Positions 55,803 through 64,000 are shown, counted from the stretch's first letter. The stretch is DNA of 64,000 bases from Ancylomarina sp. DW003 (GCF_029029505.1 NZ_JAKJSD010000020.1:16636-80635), one strand, 5' to 3'. Notes: generated by a model not told the origin, from the letters alone. Translations and numbers: made by a program.

Positions 55803-56197
55803 AAGCTTTGTTGACCATTGCCGTTACTGCGAATGTTAGTTTTTTTAAGCCTAAATTAATAGTAGCACCCAATGATGCGTTGCATATTTCTTTAGATTCG
55901 GCCGACTGTATAATTGTGATGGATAATAATATGAACTTGAATGAACTAAGGGGTGCTGTTTCTAAATATCTTAAATCTGACACTAAAATTAAAAGCTTGG
56001 CATTGAAATGTTCTAGATATTCATCTTATGCAATGTATCTAAAAATGCAAGATGAAATTTCTTTCACAGTTATGGAATACAAAAGAGGGATAGCGTTTAG
56101 TAAGTATGGTATTAAATATGAAAAATTGGACAACGATAAAAGAGAATTGGTGGATAAGGAATGTTCTGTTAAGATAATTGAGTCAGAACCACAATAA
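55799..56197 (+). CDS. Orphan ExbD/TolR-like domain protein
   Basis: 132 aa. The C-terminal half, SSYAMYLKMQDEISFTVMEY then IKYEKLDNDKRELVDKECSVKIIESEP, matches the tail pattern of Bacteroidota ExbD (a Y-x-x-Y-x-x-V-Q-N-E-L segment, then FGKPY-L-...-P-x-R-I-S-E-A-E-P). The NMNLNELRGAVSKYL piece matches the ExbD strand-helix core. The N-terminal TM helix that carries the functional Asp in ExbD is missing. No ExbB lies nearby. Start overlaps the upstream stop (ATGA), implying coupling. Confidence 0.55.
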   Translation: MKALLTIAVTANVSFFKPKLIVAPNDALHISLDSADCIIVMDNNMNLNELRGAVSKYLKSDTKIKSLALKCSRYSSYAMYLKMQDEISFTVMEYKRGIAFSKYGIKYEKLDNDKRELVDKECSVKIIESEPQ

Positions 56198-56204
56198 AAA
56201 GTTA

Positions 56205-56254
56205 ACTCTTTCAATATATAAATGCCGTTCCATTCATTTGGAGTGGCATTTTTT
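56205..56254 (+). terminator. Second copy of the valS-type terminator
   Basis: AAATGCCG..TCCAttcatttgga..GGCATTTTTT (hairpin 56220-56252). It repeats the valS terminator and its leading ACTCTT..AATATATA with only a few changes, after the ExbD-like gene. Confidence 0.88.
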
Positions 56255-56385
56255 GGTTATTAGTGCTAGATTTTGAGTGTTTAAGTTCCCCTGTCCTATT
56301 TTCTTATCTATAGTTTGAATCATTTTCTATTGTATATCCGATATTTTTCTCTTGTTAACTCAATCACTTTCTAGTTATAATTTAA

Positions 56386-56453
56386 AAGTTTCATATACAT
56401 CAAATTAAACTTTGATGTATATGAAACTTATTTTTGATGTACATCAAAAATAA
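56386..56453. promoter_or_regulatory. Cluster of large palindromes upstream of the HU-like gene
   Basis: A 19-bp perfect inverted repeat (56386-56404 with 56411-56429, 6-nt spacer) is directly joined to a 26-bp perfect palindrome (56428-56453, centre TGATGTACATCA). Together they present four copies of the half-site TTTGATGTA in alternating orientation. The cluster ends 79 bp before the HU-like start, a position suited to transcriptional control. Confidence 0.65.
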
Positions 56454-56532
56454 TTAACTTGTAGATGAAAAGATCAGATTGTGATGACAATAAGATCAAC
56501 TTGTACTTATAAACAATTCAAATCATCGGTAT

Positions 56533-56925
56533 ATGGCAGTTTATTATAAACCTGTAAAGATCAAAACGCCACTGAGTAAAGATGGAAAAAAAGAGAAATT
56601 CTATCCACGAGTAGGGAACCGAAAGAAGGAAGACTTAAGGGATATAGCAGAACGAATTTCGGAGATGTCTACTTTTAGTCGTTCCGATGTGGTTGGTGTT
56701 TTAGAAGCTTTTACGCAATTAATTCCTCAGTTGTTAAAAGACAATACGAGTGTGGAATTGGGAGATTTAGGAACTTTTTCGCTTCACATATCTGCTGAAG
56801 GGGTTGATTCGGAAGAATTGGTAACACGATACCGCATTAAAAAGAGCAATATTGCCTTTCGACCCAGTAAGCGGTTGAAGGAAAATATGGTAAACATTGA
56901 TTACAGAAAAATTCCGAAGAAATGA
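56533..56925 (+). CDS. HU/IHF-like DNA-binding protein (HU-HIG domain)
   Basis: 130 aa. Bacteroidota variant of the histone-like family: N-terminal extension (YYKPVKIKTPLSKDGKKEKFYPR), then the HU core (LRDIAERISEMSTFSRSDVVGVLEAFTQLIPQLLKDNTSVELGDLGTFSLHI) and the C-terminal arm (IAFRPSKRLKENM). Binds and bends DNA as a dimer. Preceded by the palindrome cluster. Confidence 0.9.
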   Translation: MAVYYKPVKIKTPLSKDGKKEKFYPRVGNRKKEDLRDIAERISEMSTFSRSDVVGVLEAFTQLIPQLLKDNTSVELGDLGTFSLHISAEGVDSEELVTRYRIKKSNIAFRPSKRLKENMVNIDYRKIPKK

Positions 56926-56983
56926 AAAAGAATATTCTGTATGGAAAAGTTCAATTGTGTGGCTTTTGAATGAGGATCTTATA

Positions 56984-57349
56984 TTACTTATTCCTATCGG
57001 GAATATGTTTGTGTAGCACTATTCTATCAGTTACTAGCTTTTCGTAATCCTCAGATTCGTTAGATTTGAATTTTCTGACAATTTTTCCGTCGCTATCCCA
57101 TAGAGTTACTCCAAAAGCCAACCTAACTCTTGGGTCGGTAACCATTAAATAAAAAACGATTTGTTTGTTATAAGTAGCTTGATAAATCGTCTTCTCAACA
57201 TCAGAATCTTTTAATGACTCTTTTATTTCTTTTAGCCAGGTATACTCTTCAAATGGGTTTTGTATATCACATTTTGGTGTGTCATTTTTGCTGGCATTGC
57301 AGGATGAAAATCCAAGAAGTAGGATCAGAACAGACGTGATTATTTTCAT
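56984..57349 (-). CDS. Small lipoprotein of unknown function
   Basis: 121 aa. Lipoprotein signal MKIITSVLILLLGFSSC (lipobox GFSSC). The body contains NPFEEYTWLKEIKESLKDS, then strands such as KQIVFYLMVTDPRVRLAFGVTLWDSDGKIVRKF, a pattern seen in small Bacteroidota lipoproteins with a beta-lactamase-inhibitor-like fold; that comparison is tentative. Confidence 0.75.
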   Translation of the reverse strand: MKIITSVLILLLGFSSCNASKNDTPKCDIQNPFEEYTWLKEIKESLKDSDVEKTIYQATYNKQIVFYLMVTDPRVRLAFGVTLWDSDGKIVRKFKSNESEDYEKLVTDRIVLHKHIPDRNK

Positions 57350-57398
57350 GATTTTGTATCTCTTTGAATATGACCGTTTATGAAGATACTAATAAATC

Positions 57399-57427
57399 TT
57401 TGTATAAATGATGATTTATTACCTTCG
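57399..57427 (+). promoter_or_regulatory. Putative promoter for ridA
   Basis: TTTG at 57399-57402, 17 nt, then TACCTTCG at 57420-57427 (one mismatch to TAnnTTTG). The ridA start is 33 nt further on. Confidence 0.4.
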
Positions 57428-57459
57428 CGCTTGCTATTAACTTTAAAACAATAAACACG

Positions 57460-57810
57460 ATGAGTATAACTAGAATGGATTCGACACCGAGAATGAGCCG
57501 CATTGTAGAACACAACAATACGATATATTTATGTGGTCAAACAGCTAAGGATGCTAATACCGATATAAAGGAACAAACAATCACTACTCTTGAGAAAGTA
57601 GAAGAGTTGTTGGAGAAAGTTGGTTCTGATAAGAAACACATCCTTTCTGTTACAATCTATGTTCGCGACATGAAAGATTTTGCAGCTATGAACGAAGTTT
57701 GGGACGCATGGGTAGAAGAAGGTTTTCAGCCAGCTCGCGCTTGTGTTGAAGCTCGTATGGCGCGCCCGGAATTATTGGTTGAGATGTCGGTAATTGCTGC
57801 AAAGAAATAA
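57460..57810 (+). CDS. RidA (YjgF/YER057c/UK114) family protein
   Basis: 116 aa. Trimeric chorismate-mutase-like fold family whose archetype hydrolyses reactive enamine/imine intermediates. Motifs: [46 protein letters not shown], and [23 protein letters not shown] with the conserved Arg of the active site (R in EARM). Likely the second YjgF subgroup rather than canonical RidA. Confidence 0.88.
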   Translation: MSITRMDSTPRMSRIVEHNNTIYLCGQTAKDANTDIKEQTITTLEKVEELLEKVGSDKKHILSVTIYVRDMKDFAAMNEVWDAWVEEGFQPARACVEARMARPELLVEMSVIAAKK

Positions 57811-57967
57811 TCTATAATTATAAAAACTCTGTTGTAAGTCCAGGTTCTGATTTGATTCAGAATTTGGATTTTTTTGTTTATTCATTTCCGTGAATTAGAT
57901 TATTAGAGAATTTATTCTTTATTTTGTATTAGACAAAAGAGTCTTTTATTCTTTTAATAATGATGTG

Positions 57968-59305
57968 ATGGAAAAAATCAAGCATATTCCCGAGAATGGA
58001 AAGGAAAGGATTGTTATTATTGGTGGTGGTTTTGCAGGCTTAAAACTAGCCCGACAATTGGCTAACACAAAATACCAGATAGTGCTGATTGATAGAAATA
58101 ATTTTCATCAATTTCAACCTTTATTTTATCAGGTGGCAACTTCAGGTTTGGAACCCAGCTCTATTGCATTTCCTCTGCGTAAGATTTTTCAGAAGAAGAG
58201 TAATGTGCATTTCCGTATGGCTGATTTGTTGGAAGTGGATTCTAATGTTCAGGAAATTTATACCACATTAGGTAAGCTAAGCTATGATCATTTGGTCTTG
58301 GCAACAGGAGTAGATACAAATTACTTTGGAAATAAGAATATTGAAGAGTTTGCTATCCCTATGAAATCAGTTTCTGAGGCAATCTTTCTTAGAAACTCCA
58401 TTCTTAGAAATTATGAAAAGGCGCTAAATGAATCGGATCCTGATAAAGCGGCGAATTATATGAATATTGTTCTGGTTGGTGGTGGACCCACAGGAGTTGA
58501 GCTAGCTGGAGCTTTGGCTGAGATGAAATCGGAAATATTGCCCAAAGATTATCCTGAGTTGGATTTCAGCTTAATGAATGTGTATTTGTTTGAAGCTTCG
58601 GATCGTTTGTTGAACGGCATGTCTGAAGTTGCTTCTAAAAAAGCAGAAGCATATTTAGAAAAGCTAGGTGTTATTGTAAAAACAGAAGCTCGTGTTGCTG
58701 ATTATGATGGTTTAAAAATTAAGCTTGCTGACGGAGAAGTATTTCATTCTTATACTTTAGTTTGGGCTGCGGGTGTAACTGCACGTTCCATAAAAGGGAT
58801 ATCAGAATTTGCAGCTTCACGAGGTGGTCGAATTCGAGTTGACCTGTATAATAAGGTGGCTGGCTTAAATAATGTTTACGCCATAGGAGATTTGTCAATT
58901 CAAAAAGAAGGCGATTTCCAAAATGGACACCCTCAGGTTGCTCAAGTTGGTTTGCAGCAAGCAAGTAATCTAGCTAAAAACCTGAAGAATAAGTTGAAGG
59001 GTGAAAAGTGGAAGACATTTCATTATCAGGATAGGGGTTCATTGGCAACCATCGGAAAAAATTTAGCTGTAGCTGATTTGCCTGGAGTAAAAATGCAAGG
59101 TTTTTTTGCTTGGATACTTTGGCTGTTTGTTCACTTGATGGCTATAGTTGGTGTAAAGAACCGTTTTTTTATTCTTATTAATTGGGTTTGGAATTATTTC
59201 ACTTCTGATCAATCTTTAAGAGTTCTGATAAGACCTAAGAAGAGAAGTTTTACAGATCGAGCCTCAGAGAAGTATCAGAAAACCAATAAAATTAACTTAA
59301 ACTAA
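57968..59305 (+). CDS. Type II NADH dehydrogenase (NDH-2)
   Basis: 445 aa from the ATG at 57968 (a GTG lies one codon earlier). FAD site IVIIGGGFAGLKLARQL near residue 15, NAD site IVLVGGGPTGVELAGALAE near residue 170, second FAD motif NVYAIGDLSIQ, quinone-site-like QVAQVGLQQASNLAKN. The C-terminal hydrophobic stretch GFFAWILWLFVHLMAIVG anchors it to the membrane. Oxidises NADH and reduces quinone without pumping protons. It converges on the PqqU-like gene with only 6 bp between stops. Confidence 0.9.
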   Translation: MEKIKHIPENGKERIVIIGGGFAGLKLARQLANTKYQIVLIDRNNFHQFQPLFYQVATSGLEPSSIAFPLRKIFQKKSNVHFRMADLLEVDSNVQEIYTTLGKLSYDHLVLATGVDTNYFGNKNIEEFAIPMKSVSEAIFLRNSILRNYEKALNESDPDKAANYMNIVLVGGGPTGVELAGALAEMKSEILPKDYPELDFSLMNVYLFEASDRLLNGMSEVASKKAEAYLEKLGVIVKTEARVADYDGLKIKLADGEVFHSYTLVWAAGVTARSIKGISEFAASRGGRIRVDLYNKVAGLNNVYAIGDLSIQKEGDFQNGHPQVAQVGLQQASNLAKNLKNKLKGEKWKTFHYQDRGSLATIGKNLAVADLPGVKMQGFFAWILWLFVHLMAIVGVKNRFFILINWVWNYFTSDQSLRVLIRPKKRSFTDRASEKYQKTNKINLN

Positions 59306-59311
59306 AAGGAT

Positions 59312-61357
59312 CTATATTTTGATTATTATTCCGACATAGGCATTTGTACCTGGAGCAGGTTCATAATATCGTTGTCCGAAAGCGTTTATTCGGATGTTAT
59401 CGTTGTATTTTTTATTTAATATGTTTCTAATCCCTCCAAAAGGTTGGATAATTAGATGCTTTAATTGTCTTGAATACCCAAAACTTAAATTAGCAAGAAT
59501 GTATGATGAGGTTTTCACTGTATTGGAGTCGTTTGTAAATAACGATCCGACATAATTGATTTGTAGATTAGCATGAAAACCTTTGTTTGACTGGAATTGA
59601 AGCGAAGATGTTACAAGCTTCTTTGGTATGCCAGGCAAATAGTTTTTGCTGAAGTCATTATCGTCAACTTTATATGTTTTATATTTTAATTTTGATAAGG
59701 TATATGAAGCCTGTAGTTTCCAATTATCATGAAGTAAATATGTCATTTCGAATTCCAGGCCTTTACGATTCGTTTTTCCAGCATTTCTAAAGAAACTTCG
59801 CCCTGGAAACGCTTCCAATTCATAGGGAACCAAATCGTTATTTGTTTTCGTTATGAAAAAAATAAGTTGATAACGTAAGTCGTTTTTGATTTTCCCTTTG
59901 ATGCCCGTTTCGTAGCTTTGAGCAGTTTGAGCTTTAAGTTTTGTATTGAAACCTTGTTCTCCGTTTGGGTTAGCTGATAATTCAGAAAGCGAAGGTGTTT
60001 CGAAACTTGTAGAAAAGCCAGTAAAGATATTGTGATTAGTTACAAGACTATAACCAAACCTGATACTTGGGTTTATTTTACGAAAATTTAAATTATCGGA
60101 TTGATTTCCATCGTACAATAATCTATCTCGTACTTTTAACTTGTTCCAGTCAAAACGTAAACCTCCTGTTATATTCCATTTGTTCAAAGAAAAATGATCA
60201 AGAAGATATATGCCGATATTTCTAAATTCTTCTTGCTGATTTAAGGTTATATCCCCTTTTGATCCTTCTAGGTTTTCAAAGCGTTTTCTATTGTCAGATT
60301 GGATGGCAAGATCATAACCGAACTTTAATTTATTAATAGAAGTTTCATAACTTAAGCTGGTTCCATGACCACTGTAATTTCTGAACATGCTAATAAATCC
60401 ACCATGAGTAAATGGTAGTTTGCCCGAGAAATCACGATAACTGAAAAAAGCGTAGGCATTTAAATGTAATTGCTTACTGAGCTTTCCTTTTAAAGCTAGT
60501 TTGGTTTTTATTTGTTTTATGGACTCCTCTGTTTTGTATAGGAGATTTTTATTTCTTGCCTGTCGGCGATTTACCTTTATTTCTTCTATAGTTAAACTTC
60601 CGGGATCTTGAGCTATGGGACTGTTCAGATAGTTTAAACTTAAATCTATTTTATAATGTGAATTTATTTGATGTGAGATATTAGCGTTAAAACTGTATTG
60701 CTTAAATCGACTGTGTTTGCGATAAGAATCAGATGAATTATACGCACCATGCAGAAAAAATTTCGTTGAATCTGTACCAAAACCAGTCGTAATTGATTGT
60801 TTTTGCATGCCGTAGCTGCCTAAAGAAGATCGTAAACCGATAAATGGATGTTGAAAATCTTTTCTTGTATGAATGGCAATTACACCACCTGAAGCATTGC
60901 CATAGAGAGAAGCAGCAGCTCCTTTAATGACTTCTATTTGATTAATAAGACCGAGATTTAAATTATCTAATTGCCCTTGTCCATCGGGAGTTGTTTCAGG
61001 AATCCCGTCAACAATAAGCTTAATCCCCCTAATACCAAATGCAGACCTTGCACCAAAACCACGAATAGAAATCCTTAAATCTTGAGCATTGTTAGTGGCG
61101 TTTTGAGAATATAAACCAGGGATTTGGTTAATAAACTCTTGTAAAGACAACTGAGGTTTGAATTGATCAGCCAATTTAATCTCAACCACGGATGACGCGT
61201 AAGGTAATTGATTCAATTTACCTTCAATTCGGGTGGCCTTTACTAATATTTCTTTTAAGCTATGATTTATTAACGTGTCTTGTTTCTGGGCATTTTGTGA
61301 TAAAACTTGAATGGGGTATAAAATGAGAAGTATCAGGATCAATTTTATACGATTCAT
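59312..61357 (-). CDS. TonB-dependent receptor, PqqU/YncD-like
   Basis: About 681 aa from the Met at 61357 (MNRIKLILILLILYPIQVLSQ signal); an upstream Met at 61384 adds nine residues. The plug contains SIRGFGARSAFGIRGIKLIVDGIPETTPDGQGQ and EVIKGAAASLYGNASGGVI, a segment strikingly like the E. coli YncD/PqqU plug. The barrel ends with a short hydrophobic C-terminus (YEPAPGTNAYVGIIIKI). PqqU imports the cofactor PQQ. As this gene is last in an operon with a PQQ-type dehydrogenase and a cytochrome c, PQQ uptake is the best guess. Confidence 0.8.
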   Translation of the reverse strand: MNRIKLILILLILYPIQVLSQNAQKQDTLINHSLKEILVKATRIEGKLNQLPYASSVVEIKLADQFKPQLSLQEFINQIPGLYSQNATNNAQDLRISIRGFGARSAFGIRGIKLIVDGIPETTPDGQGQLDNLNLGLINQIEVIKGAAASLYGNASGGVIAIHTRKDFQHPFIGLRSSLGSYGMQKQSITTGFGTDSTKFFLHGAYNSSDSYRKHSRFKQYSFNANISHQINSHYKIDLSLNYLNSPIAQDPGSLTIEEIKVNRRQARNKNLLYKTEESIKQIKTKLALKGKLSKQLHLNAYAFFSYRDFSGKLPFTHGGFISMFRNYSGHGTSLSYETSINKLKFGYDLAIQSDNRKRFENLEGSKGDITLNQQEEFRNIGIYLLDHFSLNKWNITGGLRFDWNKLKVRDRLLYDGNQSDNLNFRKINPSIRFGYSLVTNHNIFTGFSTSFETPSLSELSANPNGEQGFNTKLKAQTAQSYETGIKGKIKNDLRYQLIFFITKTNNDLVPYELEAFPGRSFFRNAGKTNRKGLEFEMTYLLHDNWKLQASYTLSKLKYKTYKVDDNDFSKNYLPGIPKKLVTSSLQFQSNKGFHANLQINYVGSLFTNDSNTVKTSSYILANLSFGYSRQLKHLIIQPFGGIRNILNKKYNDNIRINAFGQRYYEPAPGTNAYVGIIIKI

Positions 61358-61398
61358 TATTTTGGAGCTTAAAATTTGAGGCATATAAAATTGAATGC

Positions 61399-61797
61399 TT
61401 ATTTGTTAAGTTTTTGAACTTCTTCCTTGGTAACTAATTTAGTTGAACTATTTCCCCATTTATTAAGGATGTAGTTCATAACATCTGCTACCTCTTGATC
61501 TAATAAACCCATGGTAGCCATAGCGGAATTATACTTTTTCCCGTTTACAATTATTTCACCTTTTTGTCCAAATTTTATCGCTTTTATGCTTAAAACTCTC
61601 TTTGTTAGAAGATAATCGGAATTTGCTAACGGGGGTATGAGATTGGTTCCTTCTCCATTGGACTTGTGACAATTAACACAAAAATCTTTATAGATAATAG
61701 CTCCTTTTTTCATACTATTTTCGAGCTCCTTTTCAGTGTTTTTTTCCAGGAGAAGTAGCAAGGGGGCAAAAATGATCAGTTTTAATATAGTAGTCAT
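61399..61797 (-). CDS. Class I cytochrome c
   Basis: 132 aa. N-terminal hydrophobic leader (TTILKLIIFAPLLLLL), heme-binding CVNCHKSNGEG, and axial Met in SAMATMGLLDQEV. Single heme, periplasmic. Encoded 3 bp after the sugar dehydrogenase stop, so it is probably that enzyme's electron acceptor. Confidence 0.92.
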   Translation of the reverse strand: MTTILKLIIFAPLLLLLEKNTEKELENSMKKGAIIYKDFCVNCHKSNGEGTNLIPPLANSDYLLTKRVLSIKAIKFGQKGEIIVNGKKYNSAMATMGLLDQEVADVMNYILNKWGNSSTKLVTKEEVQKLNK

Positions 61798-61800
61798 TGA

Positions 61801-62931
61801 TTACTTATTTGTTGGAACAAGTTTAAAAATACCTTTAGATTCAACAGATACATAAATATAGCCATCAGGACTCATTCGTACATCTCTAACTCTTCCAATA
61901 TCTGGAAGTAATTTGACACGATTAACAACTTTATTTCCTTCTATTTCTAATCGTTCAAGGTATTGGAACGATAAAGATCCCACTAAAAGATTACCTTTCC
62001 ATCCTCTATAAATATCGGATGTAATAAAGCACATGCCGCTTGGAGCGATGGAAGGTGTCCAATAATGAATTGGTTGCTCCATACCTTCTTTGTGAGTTAA
62101 TTCGGTAAATTTTGTGCCGTCATAATTGACTCCATAGCTAATAATTGGCCAACCATAATTTTTCCCTTTGTCAATAATATTTATCTCATCTCCACCTTTG
62201 GGACCATGTTCATGTTTCCATATTTTTCCTGTAATAGGATGTTTGGTTAAGCCTTGTCCATTTCGGTGTCCATAGCTATAAATGGCAATTTGCGCTCCTG
62301 TTTGTTCTACAAAAGGATTATCCGTCGGAATTTGCCCGTCATCGTGAAGACGATAAACTTTCCCACCATCAAGAGTGATATCTTGAGGGTTTAAATCTCT
62401 TTCACCTCTATCTCCAATAGTGAAATAGAGATAGCCTTGATTGTCAAATGCAAGTCGGCATCCGTAATGTCTACCGGATGTAGTATTGGGAGAGGCTTTA
62501 TATAATAGTTGGTTTTCAGTTAGGGTGTTATTTTCAGCATCAAATTTGGCACGCATAATTGCTGTATTACTTCCTTCCCCTTCACCCTCAGGAGATGCAT
62601 ATGAGATGTATACCCAATTGTTATTCTTATAATTGGGGTGTAGAATAATATCCATTAAGCCTCCTTGTCCTCTCATTAAGATATCAGGAAGCCCATTCAC
62701 TTCTTTTTTTTCACCATCAATATAATGATATAAGGTTCCGGATTTTTCAGTAATTAAAAGGCTTTTATCTGGAAGAAACGCCATTCCCCAAGCTATTGTT
62801 AAATCATCAACAATTAATTCGGTCTGAATTGAAATAGGGCTTGTATCGACAGGAATATCATTCTGTTTTTTGTGGCATTGAGCTATAAAACTAACACATA
62901 GTAATAGAAGAATTGGTGTTGAAATTTTCAT
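61801..62931 (-). CDS. PQQ-dependent sugar dehydrogenase (Asd/YliI-like), lipoprotein
   Basis: 376-aa periplasmic six-bladed propeller of the soluble aldose/sorbosone dehydrogenase type. Lipoprotein signal MKISTPILLLLCVSFIAQC. Signature stretches: GMAFLPDKSLLITEKSGTL, GRHYGCRLAFDNQGYLYFTIGDRG, YGHRNGQGL, WKHEHGPKGGDEINII and NYGWPIISYG, which include the PQQ and Ca site residues. Oxidises aldoses and passes electrons onward. First gene of the operon with cytochrome c and the PqqU-like receptor. Confidence 0.9.
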   Translation of the reverse strand: MKISTPILLLLCVSFIAQCHKKQNDIPVDTSPISIQTELIVDDLTIAWGMAFLPDKSLLITEKSGTLYHYIDGEKKEVNGLPDILMRGQGGLMDIILHPNYKNNNWVYISYASPEGEGEGSNTAIMRAKFDAENNTLTENQLLYKASPNTTSGRHYGCRLAFDNQGYLYFTIGDRGERDLNPQDITLDGGKVYRLHDDGQIPTDNPFVEQTGAQIAIYSYGHRNGQGLTKHPITGKIWKHEHGPKGGDEINIIDKGKNYGWPIISYGVNYDGTKFTELTHKEGMEQPIHYWTPSIAPSGMCFITSDIYRGWKGNLLVGSLSFQYLERLEIEGNKVVNRVKLLPDIGRVRDVRMSPDGYIYVSVESKGIFKLVPTNK

Positions 62932-63299
62932 CTGTGTAAGGTTTTTGTTTAAAGAATGAGAGTGATATTATAATATTATTAGCTAATTCATTAGTTCCTA
63001 TTAATATACGGTTAATAAAGAATTTATTAAAAAATAATTTTGGTGAGTTTTGATAAAATAAGGGTTTAACTTGATGAGTTGGGGCGAATATTTAAAAATT
63101 AAAAATCTAGAAAGGGAATGGATTGTTTTAAAGCTACTGATAATTAGATGTATGTGTTAATCTTGGTTGTTGGATTTAATGCTTTCCAATTTTTATGGCA
63201 CAAGCTTTGCAGTGTAGAGCAATAATACGAGTTATATATCAGTTTAAGATTTGTCCGTACCAGAGGATGACATTATTTTGAAACTTAAATACAACTGCC
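62932..63299. other. Divergent intergenic region near the right edge
   Basis: 368 bp between the sugar dehydrogenase and the His-rich gene. AT-rich, no supported gene, repeat or RNA seen. Confidence 0.4.
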
Positions 63300-63977
63300 A
63301 TGAGAAGATCGATATTACAGAAGTTGGTTGCCAGTATAGTATTGGTAGCAGCAATCATATTTTCAGGATTACCTACATTTGCTCAGCACAGATCTCATCA
63401 AGATGAGAGAAGTAGAAATGAGAAAAGAAAATATACGAAGCGAACAAAAGGGCATAAGCACGATAAAAAAAGAGATTATCATGCAAGGAGTCACAAGAAA
63501 CATAAGAAGCACAGACATGGTCATGATAAGTATTCAAAAGTAAGAACCAGACATTATGGTGGCGACCATTATCATAACGATAGAGTTGTAAGATATCGTG
63601 ATCATCACAGATATAATAGACATTCGCATTATGCTCACCGTCATCATAAGCATGCTGTTCGTAGATATTATAAGCGTCATGGACACAGATGTTATTCACA
63701 TTCAAGATATGGGAATGTCGTTGTGAGATTCTCGGTTCGACCAACAATAATTAACCATTGTGATGGTGATTTTTATTACTCAAGAGGTCGTTATTACCAA
63801 TATTATCCGGAAATAGGCTACATTAGAGTTGATGCACCCGAATCAATTTGTTTTGATGAGATTCCAGTTGCATGTGAACGTGTATCTCATAGAGGAAGTA
63901 TATATTTTAGACTTGGAGATCTAAGTTTTGTGAAAGGTAGACATGGATTTCGATTAGCAGGTTCAATTGACCTGTAA
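63300..63977 (+). CDS. Exported His/Arg/Lys/Tyr-rich protein
   Basis: 225 aa. Signal peptide (MRRSILQKLVASIVLVAAIIFSGLPTFAQ). Residues about 30-140 are an extreme low-complexity block of His, Lys, Arg and Tyr (for example RSHKKHKKHRHGHDKY and YAHRHHKHAVRRYYKRHGH). The C-terminal 80 residues look like a small globular domain: YYSRGRYYQYYPEIGYIRVDAP, then ISICFDEIPVACERV-like text and SIYFRLGDLSFVKGRHGF. Similar basic His-rich exported proteins occur in Bacteroidota, some labelled DUF6515-like; that link is tentative. Periplasmic metal or polyanion binding is inferred. Confidence 0.75.
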   Translation: MRRSILQKLVASIVLVAAIIFSGLPTFAQHRSHQDERSRNEKRKYTKRTKGHKHDKKRDYHARSHKKHKKHRHGHDKYSKVRTRHYGGDHYHNDRVVRYRDHHRYNRHSHYAHRHHKHAVRRYYKRHGHRCYSHSRYGNVVVRFSVRPTIINHCDGDFYYSRGRYYQYYPEIGYIRVDAPESICFDEIPVACERVSHRGSIYFRLGDLSFVKGRHGFRLAGSIDL

Positions 63978-64000
63978 TATATGATTAGATTGACAAAATG

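Overview
The window is chromosomal DNA of a low-GC bacterium of the phylum Bacteroidota, most likely a marine Bacteroidales of the Marinifilaceae/Labilibaculum type. The phylum is inferred from gene content: a fused SecDF, a C25 protease with a type IX secretion (T9SS) sorting tail, TonB-dependent receptors, DUF4382 and DUF2059 proteins, an NtrY-like kinase, and -7 boxes of the form TAnnTTTG. The genus is a guess. Most of the window is ordinary housekeeping DNA with short AT-rich spacers and strong hairpin terminators.

Layout. 1-281 is the start of an S41 peptidase lipoprotein on the minus strand. 594-8236 carries gpmI, a Cys-cluster protein, an M20 dipeptidase, a DUF4382 lipoprotein, era and der. 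8598-9930 pairs a hemerythrin-like protein with a response regulator that has lost its phospho-acceptor. 9998-18495 (mostly minus) holds a secreted protein, a giant NtrY-like kinase, rlmH, a DUF4783 protein, ung and glnA. 19190-25420 holds a gingipain-like C25 protease, a nucleoside-recognition membrane protein and a PagL-like gene broken by a 4-bp duplication. 25529-29164 is a small-enzyme cluster that includes a decayed partial copy of its own MBL-fold gene.

29165-34350 is the accessory region. It contains a tandem pair of probable small RNA genes, a pair of about 147-bp elements with terminal inverted repeats, and an island (30613-34147) bounded by a 21-bp direct repeat. Inside the island, on the minus strand, are an eroded integron-type tyrosine recombinase, GTTAGGC/GCCTAAC core-like sites around a nucleoside-hydrolase-fold gene, a TIR-domain gene followed 2 nt later by an unrecognised gene, and a large palindrome resembling an attC site. 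This looks like a decayed integron-like cassette array carrying a candidate anti-phage module, and is the most likely place for an undescribed system.

34355-55151 returns to core genes: tRNA-Leu and tRNA-Gly, mutS, a saccharopine-dehydrogenase-like protein, the trmN6/TIGR02757/lolD-like/Ca-Na antiporter run, tatA, secDF, a retropepsin-like protein, an outer-membrane barrel, mdh and valS. 55276-56197 is a two-gene unit (a frameshifted secreted protein plus an orphan ExbD-like domain) bracketed by two copies of the valS terminator. After it come an HU-like gene with striking upstream palindromes, a lipoprotein, RidA and NDH-2. 59312-62931 is a minus-strand operon of a PQQ-type sugar dehydrogenase, cytochrome c and a PqqU/YncD-like receptor, which together suggest use of scavenged PQQ. 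The window ends with a His/Arg/Lys-rich exported protein.
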